Source of the DNA: Eutreptiella sp. 'Long Island Sound 2002'
Lineage: Eukaryota > Euglenozoa > Euglenophyceae > Eutreptiales > Eutreptiaceae
Direction: 5' to 3'
Assembly (NCBI GenBank): GCA_964036045.1
Contig: OZ038381.1
Coordinates: forward strand, 138,228,306 to 138,292,305
Length of the DNA stretch: 64,000 nt
Part shown: one piece after another, positions 10,914 to 21,283 of the stretch
How positions within the stretch are numbered: position 1 is the first letter of the stretch
Layout: each line of letters starts with the position of its first letter
Made by a program: the position numbers and the translations under genes
Notes under the pieces: generated by a model
The model's database searches: none
What the model saw: only the letters and a program-made list of their open reading frames with translations
Told to the model about the DNA's origin: nothing

Positions 10914-13777
10914 TCAGTCGTTTGGGAGTGGCTCTTCCTTCACGTGAGGCACTGGTGCACCAACCTCTGGGGCTGCCTCTTCGTTATCTTCCTGCTTACA
11001 TGCAGGCATTTCCTCGTCCTTCGGCGCTGCACCAACCTCCTCAATCTCCTCTTGCCCAACCGGGGCTGCAGGCGAGTCCTCCCCACTGTGCTGGTGCTCC
11101 TGCACCCCTGGACCAGCAGACTCCACCTTTTCCTCTTTGACCACCTGTTCTTCACTCTCCTTTGGCTCTGGAATCACGGGCGGTGTCGGCACAGGAACCC
11201 CATTGTCACTGTCCTTTTCCGCTTCAGCTTCTGGCGCGGGAGTGACCTCCTTCTCCTCGAGTGGACTGTACGAGGGGGAGTCCTCCATTGTCTTCTTGCC
11301 CTCCTCATCGATCGCTTCAGCTTCTGGCGCGGGAGTGACCTCCTTCTCCTCGAGTGGACTGTACGAGGGGGAGTCCTCCATTGTCTTCTTGCCCTCCTCA
11401 TCGATCGCTTCCTGTTTCTGGGCGCGGCGCTCTTTCAACGCCTCCTCGGCAGCGTGGGGGTTACCGAAGCTTGTGCTGTCCTTGACTGCAAAAACTGGCC
11501 ACGTTGTCCCGGCTGCATCGCCCTCCTCCTCCCACTGTGGGGGAAGGAAGACCAATTCTTCCCCCTTTTTGGGCCGGGGGGTCCCCTTCGTGGCTTTTCC
11601 CGGGGTACCCACGGCCAGACGTGGCTCGCCATCCGGACCGTCCACAATGACCCATTGAATAGGCGTGTTGGCCACCCATCCGAACCGCTGTCGCAGCTGT
11701 TTGCGCGTGTCCTCAACCGCCAGTCGTCGTTGTTGGGCTTGATCCAGGCTCTGCAAAAAGGAAAAAAAAGTGAAACCGTGGTTCAGGCGGTTCAAGCGTG
11801 CGGTTGAACTACACTTCACCGGTTCAACCGCGCACACCTCCAGAGCTGACGCATGCGCCGATTCTGCCCTGATCGCTTTCTCCTCGTCGCCATCCTTCGA
11901 TCCCGCAGCCAACTCTGTTGCCAGGGCCTTTACATCCCGCGCCGTGTCGCTGGGGAGCTTGCCGGAGTCACTGTCGGAACTGGGGGCCGGAACTACCTTC
12001 TTCTTCTTCTTCTTTGGGATATGCTTTGCGGCTGGGACCCATTCGTGCTCTTCAAAAAGGGGGTCTGACTCGTCCGTCTCACTGCTGTCCGGGGCGATTT
12101 TCCGCTTTTTCGAGGAAGCACCGCTGCCAGTTTTGGCTTTCTTTTTCGGCTTCTTGTCGCCAGAGACTTGGGCCTTCGCGGGCGGTGCTTCAGCCTTTGC
12201 ACTTGGCCGCTTCTCCTTCCGGAGCTCCTTCCGGGCGGACTGAAACAGGGACTTCGGAACCACTTTGCTGCCAGGGGTGCTCGTCTCTTCGGGTGGCGAC
12301 CGTGCTGGAAGACGTGGAGGCTTGGGGGCCTTTCCACTGCTCTCGGATGCTGCACCTGCTCCAAGTGGGCGGTCCCACACACTCTTGTAGAACTCCTCAA
12401 AGCTCTCTCCCACAGGACTTGGTTGGGGCGCGGTGGTGACGGCTGGACCGGACTCCAGAGGCGTTGACCTCTGCCGTTCTGGCGCAGGACTGCCTTGCCC
12501 GGCATTGCCCAATTCCCGCAAGCCCCGCTGCACGCCACGACTCATGCGGTCGACCACTTGAGCGGCGCCAGGGATCTGCCGATACCACACGTCCCACCAC
12601 TCCACGATGGGCATGGGTGGCCATCGCCCGCGGACAACAATGCCAGGGCCACGCCGATCCTCCACGAACATGTGCTCAGGCACATCACTGGCGGTCAACT
12701 GCAGAGAAAGCAAGGAGGCCGGTGAACCGCAGAAGTGGGGGAACGCGATTCAGTGTGTAGGAAGGTTACGCTCAAAAGTGCACGGTTGAAGACGGTGAAG
12801 GCGGTTCAGCCGCACGGTTGAACCCGCTGAAACGACGGTTGAACTACTGCACACCTGTTGCACCCCTTGGATCGCTTGAACCACACTTGGCTGCACGAAT
12901 GGCGATGGTGCCATTGCCGGTGGCGCCGCAGCTGCCGTCGCGGCGCTTGCCTTGGCCTTCTTGTGCTTTCCCCCACCTGAGATGGTGGCGCCCATAGCCA
13001 GCATGCTGCTCGGAGTCGCCGTGTACCGCTGGACCTCCGATTCGTCGAACCAGCCTGGTGGCAACTCCACCGGGGCCTTGAAGAAGAAGCGCGGACCGTG
13101 TCCTGCGCTGTGACCACCGCCGCGGCCCACGGAGTCCGCGCCAAACCAGGACGCGCTCCTGGCAACACCGCAGCCCGCGGTGGCCCATATCCTGAACAGG
13201 GCATCCAGCCCTGGTTCGTCCAGGGACATGTGGCCCTGGGGGTCGCTCGACAGACCCACACGGAGCACCTACAATCAGAAAAACGCACATCAGAACATTC
13301 ATAAACAGAAAAACACACAGCAACGAAACACAGCATGCGGCATATCAAAACATCTACCAAAAGACCGAAAAACACCAGCACAATCAACTAGCAAACAACA
13401 AGACAACAGCACACCTTCCACTCCGAAAACTCCCCGGCGCTCAGGCACTTCGTCTCCCAGGGGTACGACTGTACCCCATCCTTGTCTTCTTGGCGGTGCT
13501 TCTTCATCCACAGCGTCATGGCACGGCGGAACACGTACTTCGGCGTCACGTCGGCCAGCCACCACCACTCAGGCGTCTCGGGCGCCAAGGTGGTGTCGGG
13601 GTTGCAGGTGTTGTGGACCACCACTTCTTCCTTCAGCGGGAACTTGTCGGCCAGGTGGGGGGCTGGAGGCGCTGCCGCTGCTTGTGGCGCTGGCGCGGCA
13701 GGGGGATCGGCGCCTTGGCCCGTACCCAGTGCCTGCAGGCAGTCCTGCAAGGCCTTCCCCAAAGACTCGGGGTCCAT
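10914..13777 (-). CDS. T1 second gene: 824-aa Lys/Glu-rich accessory protein, 4 exons
   Basis: Spliced model: exons 13777-13415, 13268-12855, 12698-11838 and 11750-10914. Each intron begins GT and ends AG and all are phase 0; exon lengths 363, 414, 861 and 837 nt keep one frame to a stop at 10914. The start is ATG at 13777 (MDPESLG). The product has no domain I recognise. Exon 1 has a Trp-rich stretch and exon 2 a Gly/Ala-rich one. Exon 3 has several Lys/Arg runs like nuclear localisation signals (KKKAK, KKRK, a run of six Lys). Exon 4 is acidic with a 31-residue tandem duplication. It lies downstream of the transposase on the same strand, as in two-gene transposons where the partner protein aids DNA binding or nuclear import; that role is inference. 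The short 87-nt intron 3 can be read through without a stop. Confidence 0.72.
11221..11406 (-). repeat. 93-bp perfect tandem duplication inside the T1 second gene
   Basis: Two adjacent identical 93-bp units (11221-11313 and 11314-11406), 31 codons each, in frame. They encode an acidic Glu/Lys/Ser/Pro segment. Perfect identity implies a recent duplication. Confidence 0.95.
11751..11837 (-). repeat. T1 intron 3 (87 nt) carrying GGTTCAACCG motif cluster
   Basis: Donor GAG|GTGTGC and acceptor TTTTTGCAG|AGC on the minus strand. Most of the intron is GGTTGAACC-type motifs in both orientations. Its length is divisible by three and stop-free. Confidence 0.75.
12699..12854 (-). repeat. T1 intron 2 (156 nt) carrying GGTTCAACCG motif cluster
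   Basis: Donor CAG|GTGTGC, acceptor TCTCTGCAG|TTG. The donor-proximal half is an array of TTCAACCG/GGTTGAAC motifs; the other half is plain. Confidence 0.75.
13269..13414 (-). other. T1 intron 1 (146 nt), without the motif
   Basis: Donor AAG|GTGTGC, acceptor GATTGTAG|GTG. A-rich on the plus strand. It lacks the GGTTCAACCG motif and so serves as an internal contrast to the other introns. Confidence 0.72.
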
Positions 13778-13790
13778 GGTGCAAAGGCAC

Positions 13791-13876
13791 CTGAGAGAAG
13801 CAGGGGTGAAACCGTGGGGAAGCCGGTTCAACCGCGCGGATGAACCTCCTGAACCACGGTTGAACCACACACACAC
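13791..13876 (-). repeat. Probable T1 leader intron (86 nt) with GGTTCAACCG motif cluster
   Basis: Donor GGAG|GTGTGTG, acceptor CTTCTCTCAG|GTG, lying just 5' of the second gene's ATG and just 3' of the transposase stop. It is filled with GGTTCAACC-type motifs. It would be a 5' UTR intron of gene 2 or sit in a shared transcript. Confidence 0.6.
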
Positions 13877-13879
13877 CTC

Positions 13880-15837
13880 CTAGTTGCCAACTTCCAATTG
13901 AGCGTGCACTACGCGCTCATCTTCCCGTCGCCGCCGCCCGTCCCATCGAGGCATCTCCTTGTAGAGGAAGGTGCGCTCGTGCGCATGGCGGAGCATTGCC
14001 TCATCTTTTTCCTCCTTGGTAGCCTTACGACCACCTCCCCGGGAACTTGTGGTTAGAAAGTTGTCTTTAAAGACATAGTTAAGCGACTCAACAATGTCGC
14101 CACAAAACATGGCCCCCCCCCAAGGTTGCAAATTACCCAATACGATGGCCCCCTCGTTGCGGAGCCACAGCAAGTAGGGGGATCGTTTATGGGGACATAT
14201 AGTGTTTTGAAACCTCTTTGCAATTCGTGCACACCCTTGGACGAATGGATCATATGTCCACCGATAGATAGCGGTTAGCAATTTCCCCATGTCCTCAACG
14301 GTAGTGGTGACATGTGGTGTTAGACGCAAACTCTTTGCAATGGGCAACCAATTGGCAAACAAGTGCCATGTCTCTTCCCCATCGGGGAAGGACCGGCCTT
14401 TCAAAGAAACATTGGTCTTAGCGTCCTATAGAAGGCTTTGAACCTTGGATCGTTGTGGTACCGTCAACATTGTGGCTCGTGTGCGCACAAACGTTGTTAA
14501 GTATTCACCACATCGTATCACAAGATGAAGAACACACATGATGACACACCCTATACGGTCATCCACTTTCAATAATGGACTTTCGATGCACCCTTTTGCA
14601 CCAACACAACTAACTCCTTGTTTCCTATACTTTAGGAATTTTGCTTCAAGTCTTGTACTTCGTCGCCATTCACACCCTACCCATCTTTCTTTCTCCCTAG
14701 ACCATGTCGCAAAAGAATAAATTGAACCAATTTCATAAAATGTTGATAGACCAAGTATATGACGAAGCCAAGGGCTATCGCCTCCAATAATGACAACCGT
14801 TCACACCCAAAACCCTCGGAGCAACATGTAGCCACGGTCAATAATTTGTTGTATTTTGTTTAGTGTCTCTCCAAAGAGGACACGCACAAGATCCGTTTCA
14901 TGCTCACTTACGAGAGCAAGGTCAAGGGTCCAATTGTAGAGCAAAGTTCGTGCTTTTTGCATGTGGTTTGCAAAACCACATGCAATTTGGCACCATGACC
15001 TTGCTCCACATGGAAACCCATCACCACGCACTATAAGTACATAGCGGTGATCATCCCTAAATCTTGGGAAGTGCATTTCTTCTAGCACATCCCTTTGATC
15101 ACCTATATATTGTATCCAATCATCCACATCCCAACGAACCCCAACTCTTCCATCCTTTATGGTCGTTTTTAGTACTTGTCTCTTACTTAACGTGGACCAA
15201 GCTTTATCCATCGTTGCATACGACGGAAAGCAATGTGTCCATGGGACGGTGCTTGCACGGGTTTTCTTCTCTTTGGCATCGGCCCACGAAATAAGCTTCT
15301 TGTACCTAGGGACGGTTGAACCGAGAAATTGGGATAAAGTGCGCGGTTGAACCGGCGGTTGAATGGGTTGCGTGCAAAAAAAAAAAAGCGTGCAATGGTA
15401 CAAACCACAAAGTATTCACATTTGTGACGCGGGCAACACGTTGCAACTCATATGTTCATGCTTTGGGCAACATGAAGCGGTTATTTTGCCGTGCAAACGT
15501 TGTCATGAAGCGCAATCACAATTGTTCATTTGTGATAAGGGTTCAACCGCACCGTTGAACCCCGTTGAACCACGTTGAACCACTTGTAGGCATGTGCGCA
15601 TTGTGCCACATACCTTCGCTTCGGCATCCCAAGGTCCAAAATGAGGCGCACGGCGTCCGATCCTGTGAAGGCTTTTTTTGTAGCCCTTTTTGTCTGTTTG
15701 GAAGCCCTCTGTGTGTTACCAATTCGGTCAGCAAGTTGTTTCCATAGGCGTTTTGTCGTGCCGTTTGGGCAAAAAAAGGTGAACAAGTCGTCCACCAGCT
15801 GTTGGTCCCCCCACCCGCTGTAGTGGTTGTTCACCAC
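13880..15837 (-). pseudogene. T1 transposase, DDE-like, one intron, two in-frame stops
   Basis: Exon 1 is 15837-15584 (5' end uncertain: no ATG seen, an upstream exon is possible); intron 15583-15306; exon 2 runs 15305-13880. Exon 2 is one frame interrupted by TGA at 14801-14803 and TAG at 14426-14428. Candidate catalytic residues: Asp in VRGDGFP (15020-15022), Asp in IGGDSPW (14777-14779) about 81 residues later, and Glu in VESLNYVF (14087-14089) about 230 residues further. Other landmarks are WCQIACGFANH after the first Asp and ILGLSTF after the second. The layout resembles RNase H-fold transposases, but I assign the triad by pattern only. Exon 1 is basic and Trp-containing, possibly DNA-binding. 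The product would bind TIRs and cut DNA in the nucleus; this copy should be inactive. Confidence 0.62.
15306..15583 (-). repeat. T1 transposase intron (278 nt) with motif clusters at both splice ends
   Basis: Donor CTACAA|GTGGTTCAAC and acceptor GTCCCTAG|GTAC keep the frame. About four GGTTCAAC-type motifs abut the donor (15540-15583) and about four precede the acceptor (15306-15362); the middle is AT-rich with a run of 12 A. Confidence 0.65.
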
Positions 15838-16063
15838 TTGCAGCCAGTGGTGGGAAATTTTTTAATTTTTTTTAAAAAAGCTTTGTCACGCGTCAGTTTC
15901 AGGCGGTTATGCAAATATTTTGTTCAGAAACGCGCGCGCCGCTGGCGCAGCCGCCACCGCCAGCGCTGGCGGTGGTTCAACCGCGGTTCAACCGCGGTCC
16001 AGCGGTTCAACCGCGCCCCTTCCGAGTTCAACCGGGTTAAACCGGGTAAAACCACTGTGTGAA
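15838..16063 (-). repeat. T1 right subterminal region with GGTTCAACCG motif cluster (15970-16055)
   Basis: AT-rich stretch followed by six or more copies of GGTTCAACCG or its half sites next to the right TIR. This mirrors the left end and probably holds the transposase promoter. Confidence 0.68.
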
Positions 16064-16090
16064 GTACCTGATCCAAATGAGCACGTAGGG
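16064..16090. repeat. T1 right terminal inverted repeat
   Basis: Reverse complement of 9767-9793 with one mismatch, ending in GGG immediately before the resumed gag sequence. Confidence 0.92.
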
Positions 16091-16569
16091 TGGTACTCCC
16101 GCCACTTCCGGTCCCGCTTCCTGTCCCCGGCAGACCGCTTCTCCTTCCCCGGAGACGCGCGGCTGCTGCCCCGCAGCCTGCGCTCGCTCCCCGGTTCCGG
16201 GAAGTTCTTCTCGATCATGTCCCACATGGAGACGTTGATCGAGGCGCCCGACGGGTACTCGTTGGGCATCTCGTCCTCCTCAATCCCGTCGGGACGCAGG
16301 CCTTCGCCGGGCCTGTCCGGCCGGGTCCACGTCCTCCAGCGCCTCTGCTGGAAGCGGAAGGCGAACCCTTCCGCCCGCAGCCAGTCCTCCACGGCCTGCA
16401 GGCGGTCGGGGGCGATGTCCGTGCGGAGCTCGAAGCTCCTGGGCATGCTGCCTTCGCACTGGGGGTGGCTGTGGCGGTAGTGCTGGTCCCAAACCAACCC
16501 ACGCAGTAGGTGCGCTGCATGGGGATGGGGCCGCGGCCACGTCCTACCCGCTTCTTGCCAGTTTACCAT
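16091..16569 (-). pseudogene. gag: E1 gag N-terminal piece (split from the rest by T1)
   Basis: ATG at 16569 begins MVNWQEAG, matching E2 gag from 29554. About 158 residues are preserved, including a Trp/Arg-rich segment and an Asp/Glu stretch, up to the codons for WREY where T1 enters. No known domain is recognised in this N-terminal part. It uses the same start as E2 and E3. Confidence 0.9.
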
Positions 16570-16992
16570 GGCAGCGGGGGGCGTACTTGGTCTTGAGGTC
16601 CTTGGTGTGCACTCGTTCCACTCAACGAACTGGTGGTGGTTGTTGAGGCGGGTGCTGCAGCACTGGGCTGGGAGTGCGGCTGGTGCTGGTCAGCCGGTGG
16701 TTGTGGAGGTGGTTGATGCGGCCTTGCTGGTCCGCTGATGGGACTCGCTGATGCAGGAGTCCTGGTTAGTCCACTTCCTTCACGGTCGCGGCGCGGTCAG
16801 GGCGATGCTCTGGACGGCGCTGCTGGCTCCGTGACGAACCCGGCGCTGTCGCTGGGTGGCGCTGCGAGCCGCTGCGCTGCGCTGCGAGCCGCTGCGCTGC
16901 GCTGCGAGCTGCGACCTGCGCCGCGCTGCTCGGGGTTGGTGGCCCCGAGTGGTACGCGAGGGCTGGGTAACCCCGCGGCGGTGAAACGCTTT
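16570..16992 (-). other. E1 untranslated leader between LTR and gag
   Basis: 423 bp matching the E2 leader (29103-29553). It contains a GC-rich tandem array based on GCTGCGAGCC/GCTGCGCT (16860-16925). No tRNA-complementary primer binding site starting TGG is visible next to the LTR. Confidence 0.75.
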
Positions 16993-19900
16993 TGACGCGT
17001 TCCCGTGGGGGGCCGGCCACGGGACGCTGCGGTGACACGCACAGGCAAGCAGGCAGGCAAAGCACTACGCTCACAAGGGCATCAATACGCTCGTGTCATG
17101 TGACAAAGCGTTTCAGGATCCTTGCCACTCTGCAACAAGGGAACGAAAGTATGTAGAGCAACACATCAGGATATGTACACATGGGGTTAAGACTGGACTG
17201 GGGTAAGGGCATTACAGGACAATAGACACTCTATCCTAACTTGTATCCCAATCCCAGGTCCGACCCTCCCAGTGGCTGGTGGGGGCGGGGGCTCAAACAC
17301 AACCCATGCCCTGCTCAGTCCGGACCCTGAAACCCTGCCAATGGGGGAGGTGTCCCGCCCAGCCACAGGCGAGTTCCTGGAAACCAAGGCGCTCCAAGTC
17401 CCACCGACAGTGGCTCCCTATGCTCCCTTAACAGCAGGTCCCAACTCCTCTATGAGTGAGAGAGATGGCCCCGCCAATATTCCCTAGGAGTTGGTAGCTG
17501 AAAATGGGCTGTTTCAGCCCAAACTGATATTAACTCAAAAGTCCCCAAAATTGACCCCTCGTCCGGACCCGTCAGAGCTAGGGATGAGGCAACTGACCCT
17601 ATGCCCTTTGGGTATGAACTCTCTGGAACCCTCACCCAACCTGGTTCCCTCTGAGGTCCCGGCATCAGGGCACCACGAGTTCGTCAAGTGGGGTCATGAT
17701 GCCAAAATCACCAAAGTTGGCGTCATACCCACGCGTGGCTCGCCCGGCCAGGGCAACGCCAATAGCTCACAGGGTAGGAGGCAGGACCTAGGTCTAATAT
17801 CTGAGTGTACAACTTGAAATTAGATCCGGGCTCCTGATGGGCATAGAGGAATGGGGCCGCCAATTGACCACACGGAAGGGGGAAATTGGGGTCCCGAAAT
17901 GGGGTCATTTTGGCTGCTCGAAATGAACCAAAATTCGGGGTGCTCCCAATAGTATATCTCCACGCCGGCTTGGAGATCGGATCCGCCATCGCATTAGCGA
18001 TCCACCAGGAGTCCAACAGAGACTCCCATGCCCTTTGCTCCCAAAGATCTCCATGCCAGTCGGCGTGGTGATGATCCCAATGGGGTCCACAAATGCCAAA
18101 ATGGTAAAATTGCCCACACTCACTTTGGGCTAGCGCCTTAACGAAGGTTGCTCGGCTTCGCCCACGTGGTGTGTGAACCATGGGGACCGTTATGCATAAC
18201 ACCCATGTCATATATGGTCCATTGGTCCATGCGTCCGGCGTGCACGGGTGGGCTCAACATAGTGCACGGCGGGCAGCAAAAGTGGAAAATTGCTCAAAAT
18301 GGTCAAAAATGCGCACACTCATGGTCCAGGGGAAATGAGGCACATGCCCGACTTGGACCGGAGTGTGCCATAGGATTGGTATCAAGTCATGTGTGTCCAA
18401 CATATCTTTTGCGCGTCGCCCAACTCCTCCGGTTTTGGGAATGGCAGGGTCGCCAAGTGAGCCCATGATTTGGGATAGTCCCAAATCGCCAACATGGCGG
18501 CCACGGTATGCCAAGCCCAAGAGGAGTTAATCGCCGGGTCCAAGATATGTTGGGCACCGAAGTATGTACCCTCAAAACATACTTGGGTCATGATGTCAAT
18601 TGAGCGCAACGTTGAGAGACATGGTCGCCACTTGACATCATGACGGGCCAAAAACGGCAAAATTGGCAAAAGAGACACAAAAGTGCCTTGAGAGGTGCAC
18701 AGTTATATTATAATATCTTCGGCTTGGATCGGGCAATCAACTAATCCTTCTAAACACAATGACTTGACACCAATGACCTTCGATTCCACATATGTGCTCC
18801 ACTTGGGGCGCATTGAAAGGTCACGAGCGCTACTTCCCAAGTGGGCACATGAAATTATGGAAAATTGCAAAATACACACCTTGCTCCCAACGCATCGCTT
18901 CGGGATCACCACACAAGCTTCCCTTCACGAAGGTTAGGCTTGTAATTGATCGTAGGGAGTATGGAGAAGGGGCTTGCACATAATGAGGTCCATTGGCGGG
19001 TTTGGCTTGGAGCGATGGACCCGCCAAATGGGCACGCAACACAACACAAGGCACATACTCCATATTGCCCAAAAAGGTAGCTCCCCCCACGATATGTCAT
19101 GCCCCTCCAAGGGCATAACTTTGTGTCAATTGCTCATAGGAACTCAAGGAGAGTTCCTATGCAACACCAACACTTGCGCGCTACACTCGAAAGTTATCTT
19201 AACGCACGCAATATCATGGCCAAAGAGTTATAACGCAAACTCTACCCTCTTGACCATGGTCCATTACACTAGCGCGCACGTGTGGGGACGCAAGGCATAT
19301 AATGCTTCCTAAACTACGTCGGGAGTATTGTGAATACATCCCACGTTTCCTTATTGTCATTCCTCGCAAGCGGCACGAGATATGACCCTCACAAGTGGCC
19401 TCACGAATCAACTTTGTTTTGCCCATATCTTTAAGACAAATGGAGGGCAGGATAAAAGGAAAGTTGATTCGTGCATAGGGAAGCACGTAGGTCCACTCGA
19501 AAGAGGTCAAATCAAGTGCGGGGATGTCGAAGTCGAAAATCCGATTTCGACATCCTGAAAAATTCGGATTAATGTTGCCAGTGTAGAATGTGAAATTTGC
19601 GGATGCATCAACGCAATTCCTGAAGACTTTAGAGCCTTCGTCACGGAGAGCGTTAAAATTTCCATTATAAACAGTTAAACTGGCGGTTACGGTAAAGTCG
19701 TGATCCAACCACGAGCAGTCAAAACAGTGTATATCAGAACGGAAGCGTAAAAATTGACGGAAACAATATGAAAATAAAACCCTGTTGATTCCTGATATTC
19801 TGATATATAAATATCCGCTGGCGGTGCATCTGTTGCCGATGCGGGGCTTTACGGCACGGAACACGCTCCCGTTGGGCTCGCACCGGGCGTCAACGGGCGC

Positions 19901-20017
19901 CTTCTGTACATGGGGTTAGTGGACCGGAGACCGGTCTTCCCTTCCGTACTTGGGGTTAGTGGACCGGAGACCGGTTGTATGCCGTAACCTAGCCATGGGG
20001 TTCTGGGTACCGCTTCA
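16993..20017 (-). repeat. E1 5' LTR (3,025 bp)
   Basis: Homologous over its length to the two E2 LTRs. On the minus strand it begins TGAAGCGG (20017) and ends GCGTCA (16993). It diverges from the E2 LTRs by roughly a tenth by eye, so it belongs to a separate insertion. It holds several long inverted repeats and a 216-codon open frame near its start. Confidence 0.88.
19214..19864 (-). CDS. LTR-internal open frame (216 codons), E1 copy
   Basis: Same position, frame and sense as the 234-codon frames in both E2 LTRs, about 87% identical in residues and without indels. The first codon is GTG; the E2 ATG upstream is not kept in the same form. Landmarks are IRISGINRVLFSY, FTVTASLTVYNGNF and FSGCRNRIFDFD. 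No family is recognised. Many differences from E2 are amino-acid changing, which argues against strong purifying selection, so it may be an accidental frame. Confidence 0.25.
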   Translation of the reverse strand: MFRAVKPRIGNRCTASGYLYIRISGINRVLFSYCFRQFLRFRSDIHCFDCSWLDHDFTVTASLTVYNGNFNALRDEGSKVFRNCVDASANFTFYTGNINPNFSGCRNRIFDFDIPALDLTSFEWTYVLPYARINFPFILPSICLKDMGKTKLIREATCEGHISCRLRGMTIRKRGMYSQYSRRSLGSIICLASPHVRASVMDHGQEGRVCVITLWP

Positions 20018-20820
20018 GGAGTAGCACACAGGAACCTCCGCCAGGAGTGGCGAGGGACCAACCACACCACACACCAGCCACAGTGCGTGCGCCAGCACAG
20101 CAAGGCAGAGGGAGAAACAGGCAGGCCCAGCCCACCAAAAAAAAAGAAAACAGGGGGGGGAGGGGGAGGGGCGCGAAAACAGCCCAAAGCCACCAAACCG
20201 CCCGCCAACAACACAAAAGGTGGCCAAGCCCCCCACCCAGAAGGCACGGAAGACAGGACCCCGAAAGAGGCACAGGGGGACCACCCAGCCAAAACCGGCA
20301 ACACCAAGCCAGGAACAGCGGCCCACCGGGAAAAGGGGCACCGAAACATGCAGACACACACCACAAAAAGAAAAAAAAAGCCAGCAGCCCAGCCCGAAAG
20401 AAAGGGGATGGGGGGACAGACAACAAGGCCCGGGACAGGGACACCCAGCAACCGACACCACAAAGCAAAAAAAAAAAAAAGCGCAAAAAACACACCCGGA
20501 CCATCCAGCCAAGAAGGGCGGGGCACAGCCGAGACCCAGGCCCAGCACGCACGCCCACACCGCACACCGGAACCGGAAACGTCAGGGGGCCAAGCGAAAC
20601 GCGCACCAAACCACACACGTCCCATAAGCAGGCCGAAACCTAAGCCCAACCACGAACACCACAAACAGCCGGCAAAAGTGGGACAACACCACAAACGGTG
20701 CCCAAACACAGCCACCCAAGACCCAAGCCAGGACTGGGAGGGGTTAACAAAACCCATACCCAACCGCAACCCGGACCCAAACACAAACGCAAGCCAACAG
20801 TAGGAAAGCCAGTGTTCACA
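20018..20820. other. T-depleted tract between E1 and E3
   Basis: Positions 20101-20580 contain only four T residues in 480 bases; 20581-20820 has about 14. The strand is nearly a three-letter A/C/G sequence with poly-A runs (up to 14), a G-run (20153-20170) and many CCC/ACC/CAG words. As every stop codon contains both T and A, all six frames are almost free of stops, so long frames here are artefacts. Not similar to any other part of the window. Confidence 0.85.
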
Positions 20821-21283
20821 GCCCGGGCACTGAGGCAGCCCGTGCCATGCAGGTGACCCGGCCAAACGAGATCCGGAGACCGGGGGTAAGGCTGCATCCT
20901 AAGGCCTGCGCTGCTTTGGGACTCGAGGCGGAGCGTGCGACACCCTTGCGCCTCGGAACCCTAGTACCAAGAACATGCATGCATGCCTTGGGAACGGGAT
21001 ACGCCAGGAAGTCCGGTGAACCTCTAGGGTTCCGCCCAAAGGAGGGGACGTGCGCAAGCACGGGGGCACACCCTCCCGGCGAGACAAGCACGTCACCCCG
21101 GCGGCAATCAGCCCTCCCGGTGTTGCCCGGGGCCGCTTTGTTGGGGGCCAACAGTCAGGTCTAGCGGGATGTAAGCCGCCTCCCCTCTTCACGCGCGGAG
21201 CCTCTTCCTGTTCGTCACAGGGGGGACGCCAGGGGGAACCAAGGGGCGCCTCTCCACAACCGAGTGCACCTACCTACCTACCT
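20821..21283. other. Unassigned spacer ending in CCTA repeats at the E3 breakpoint
   Basis: GC-rich sequence with no recognisable gene. It ends with three CCTA units (about 21270-21281) directly at the point where E3 gag homology begins. Confidence 0.5.

Larger units (their letters stand above)
9767..16090 (-). mobile_element. T1, TIR DNA transposon inserted in E1 gag (6,324 bp)
   Basis: E2 gag reads uninterrupted where E1 has this block, which defines both ends. The ends are inverted repeats starting CCCTACG(C/T)GCTCATTTGG, 27 bp with one mismatch. The restored E1 site has a TG at each junction (9765-9766 and 16091-16092) where E2 has one, so the target duplication looks like 2 bp. It carries two minus-strand genes: a DDE-like transposase with one intron and two in-frame stops, and a second 4-exon gene that stays open. 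Motif clusters GGTTCAACCG/CGGTTGAACC lie near both ends and in most introns. I cannot assign a named superfamily. Confidence 0.88.

Noticed and set aside
19849-20865. Long minus-strand frame of 338 codons and several overlapping frames on both strands
   Set aside because: They lie in the T-depleted tract, where stop codons are almost impossible in any frame; the predicted residues are low-complexity and match no family.
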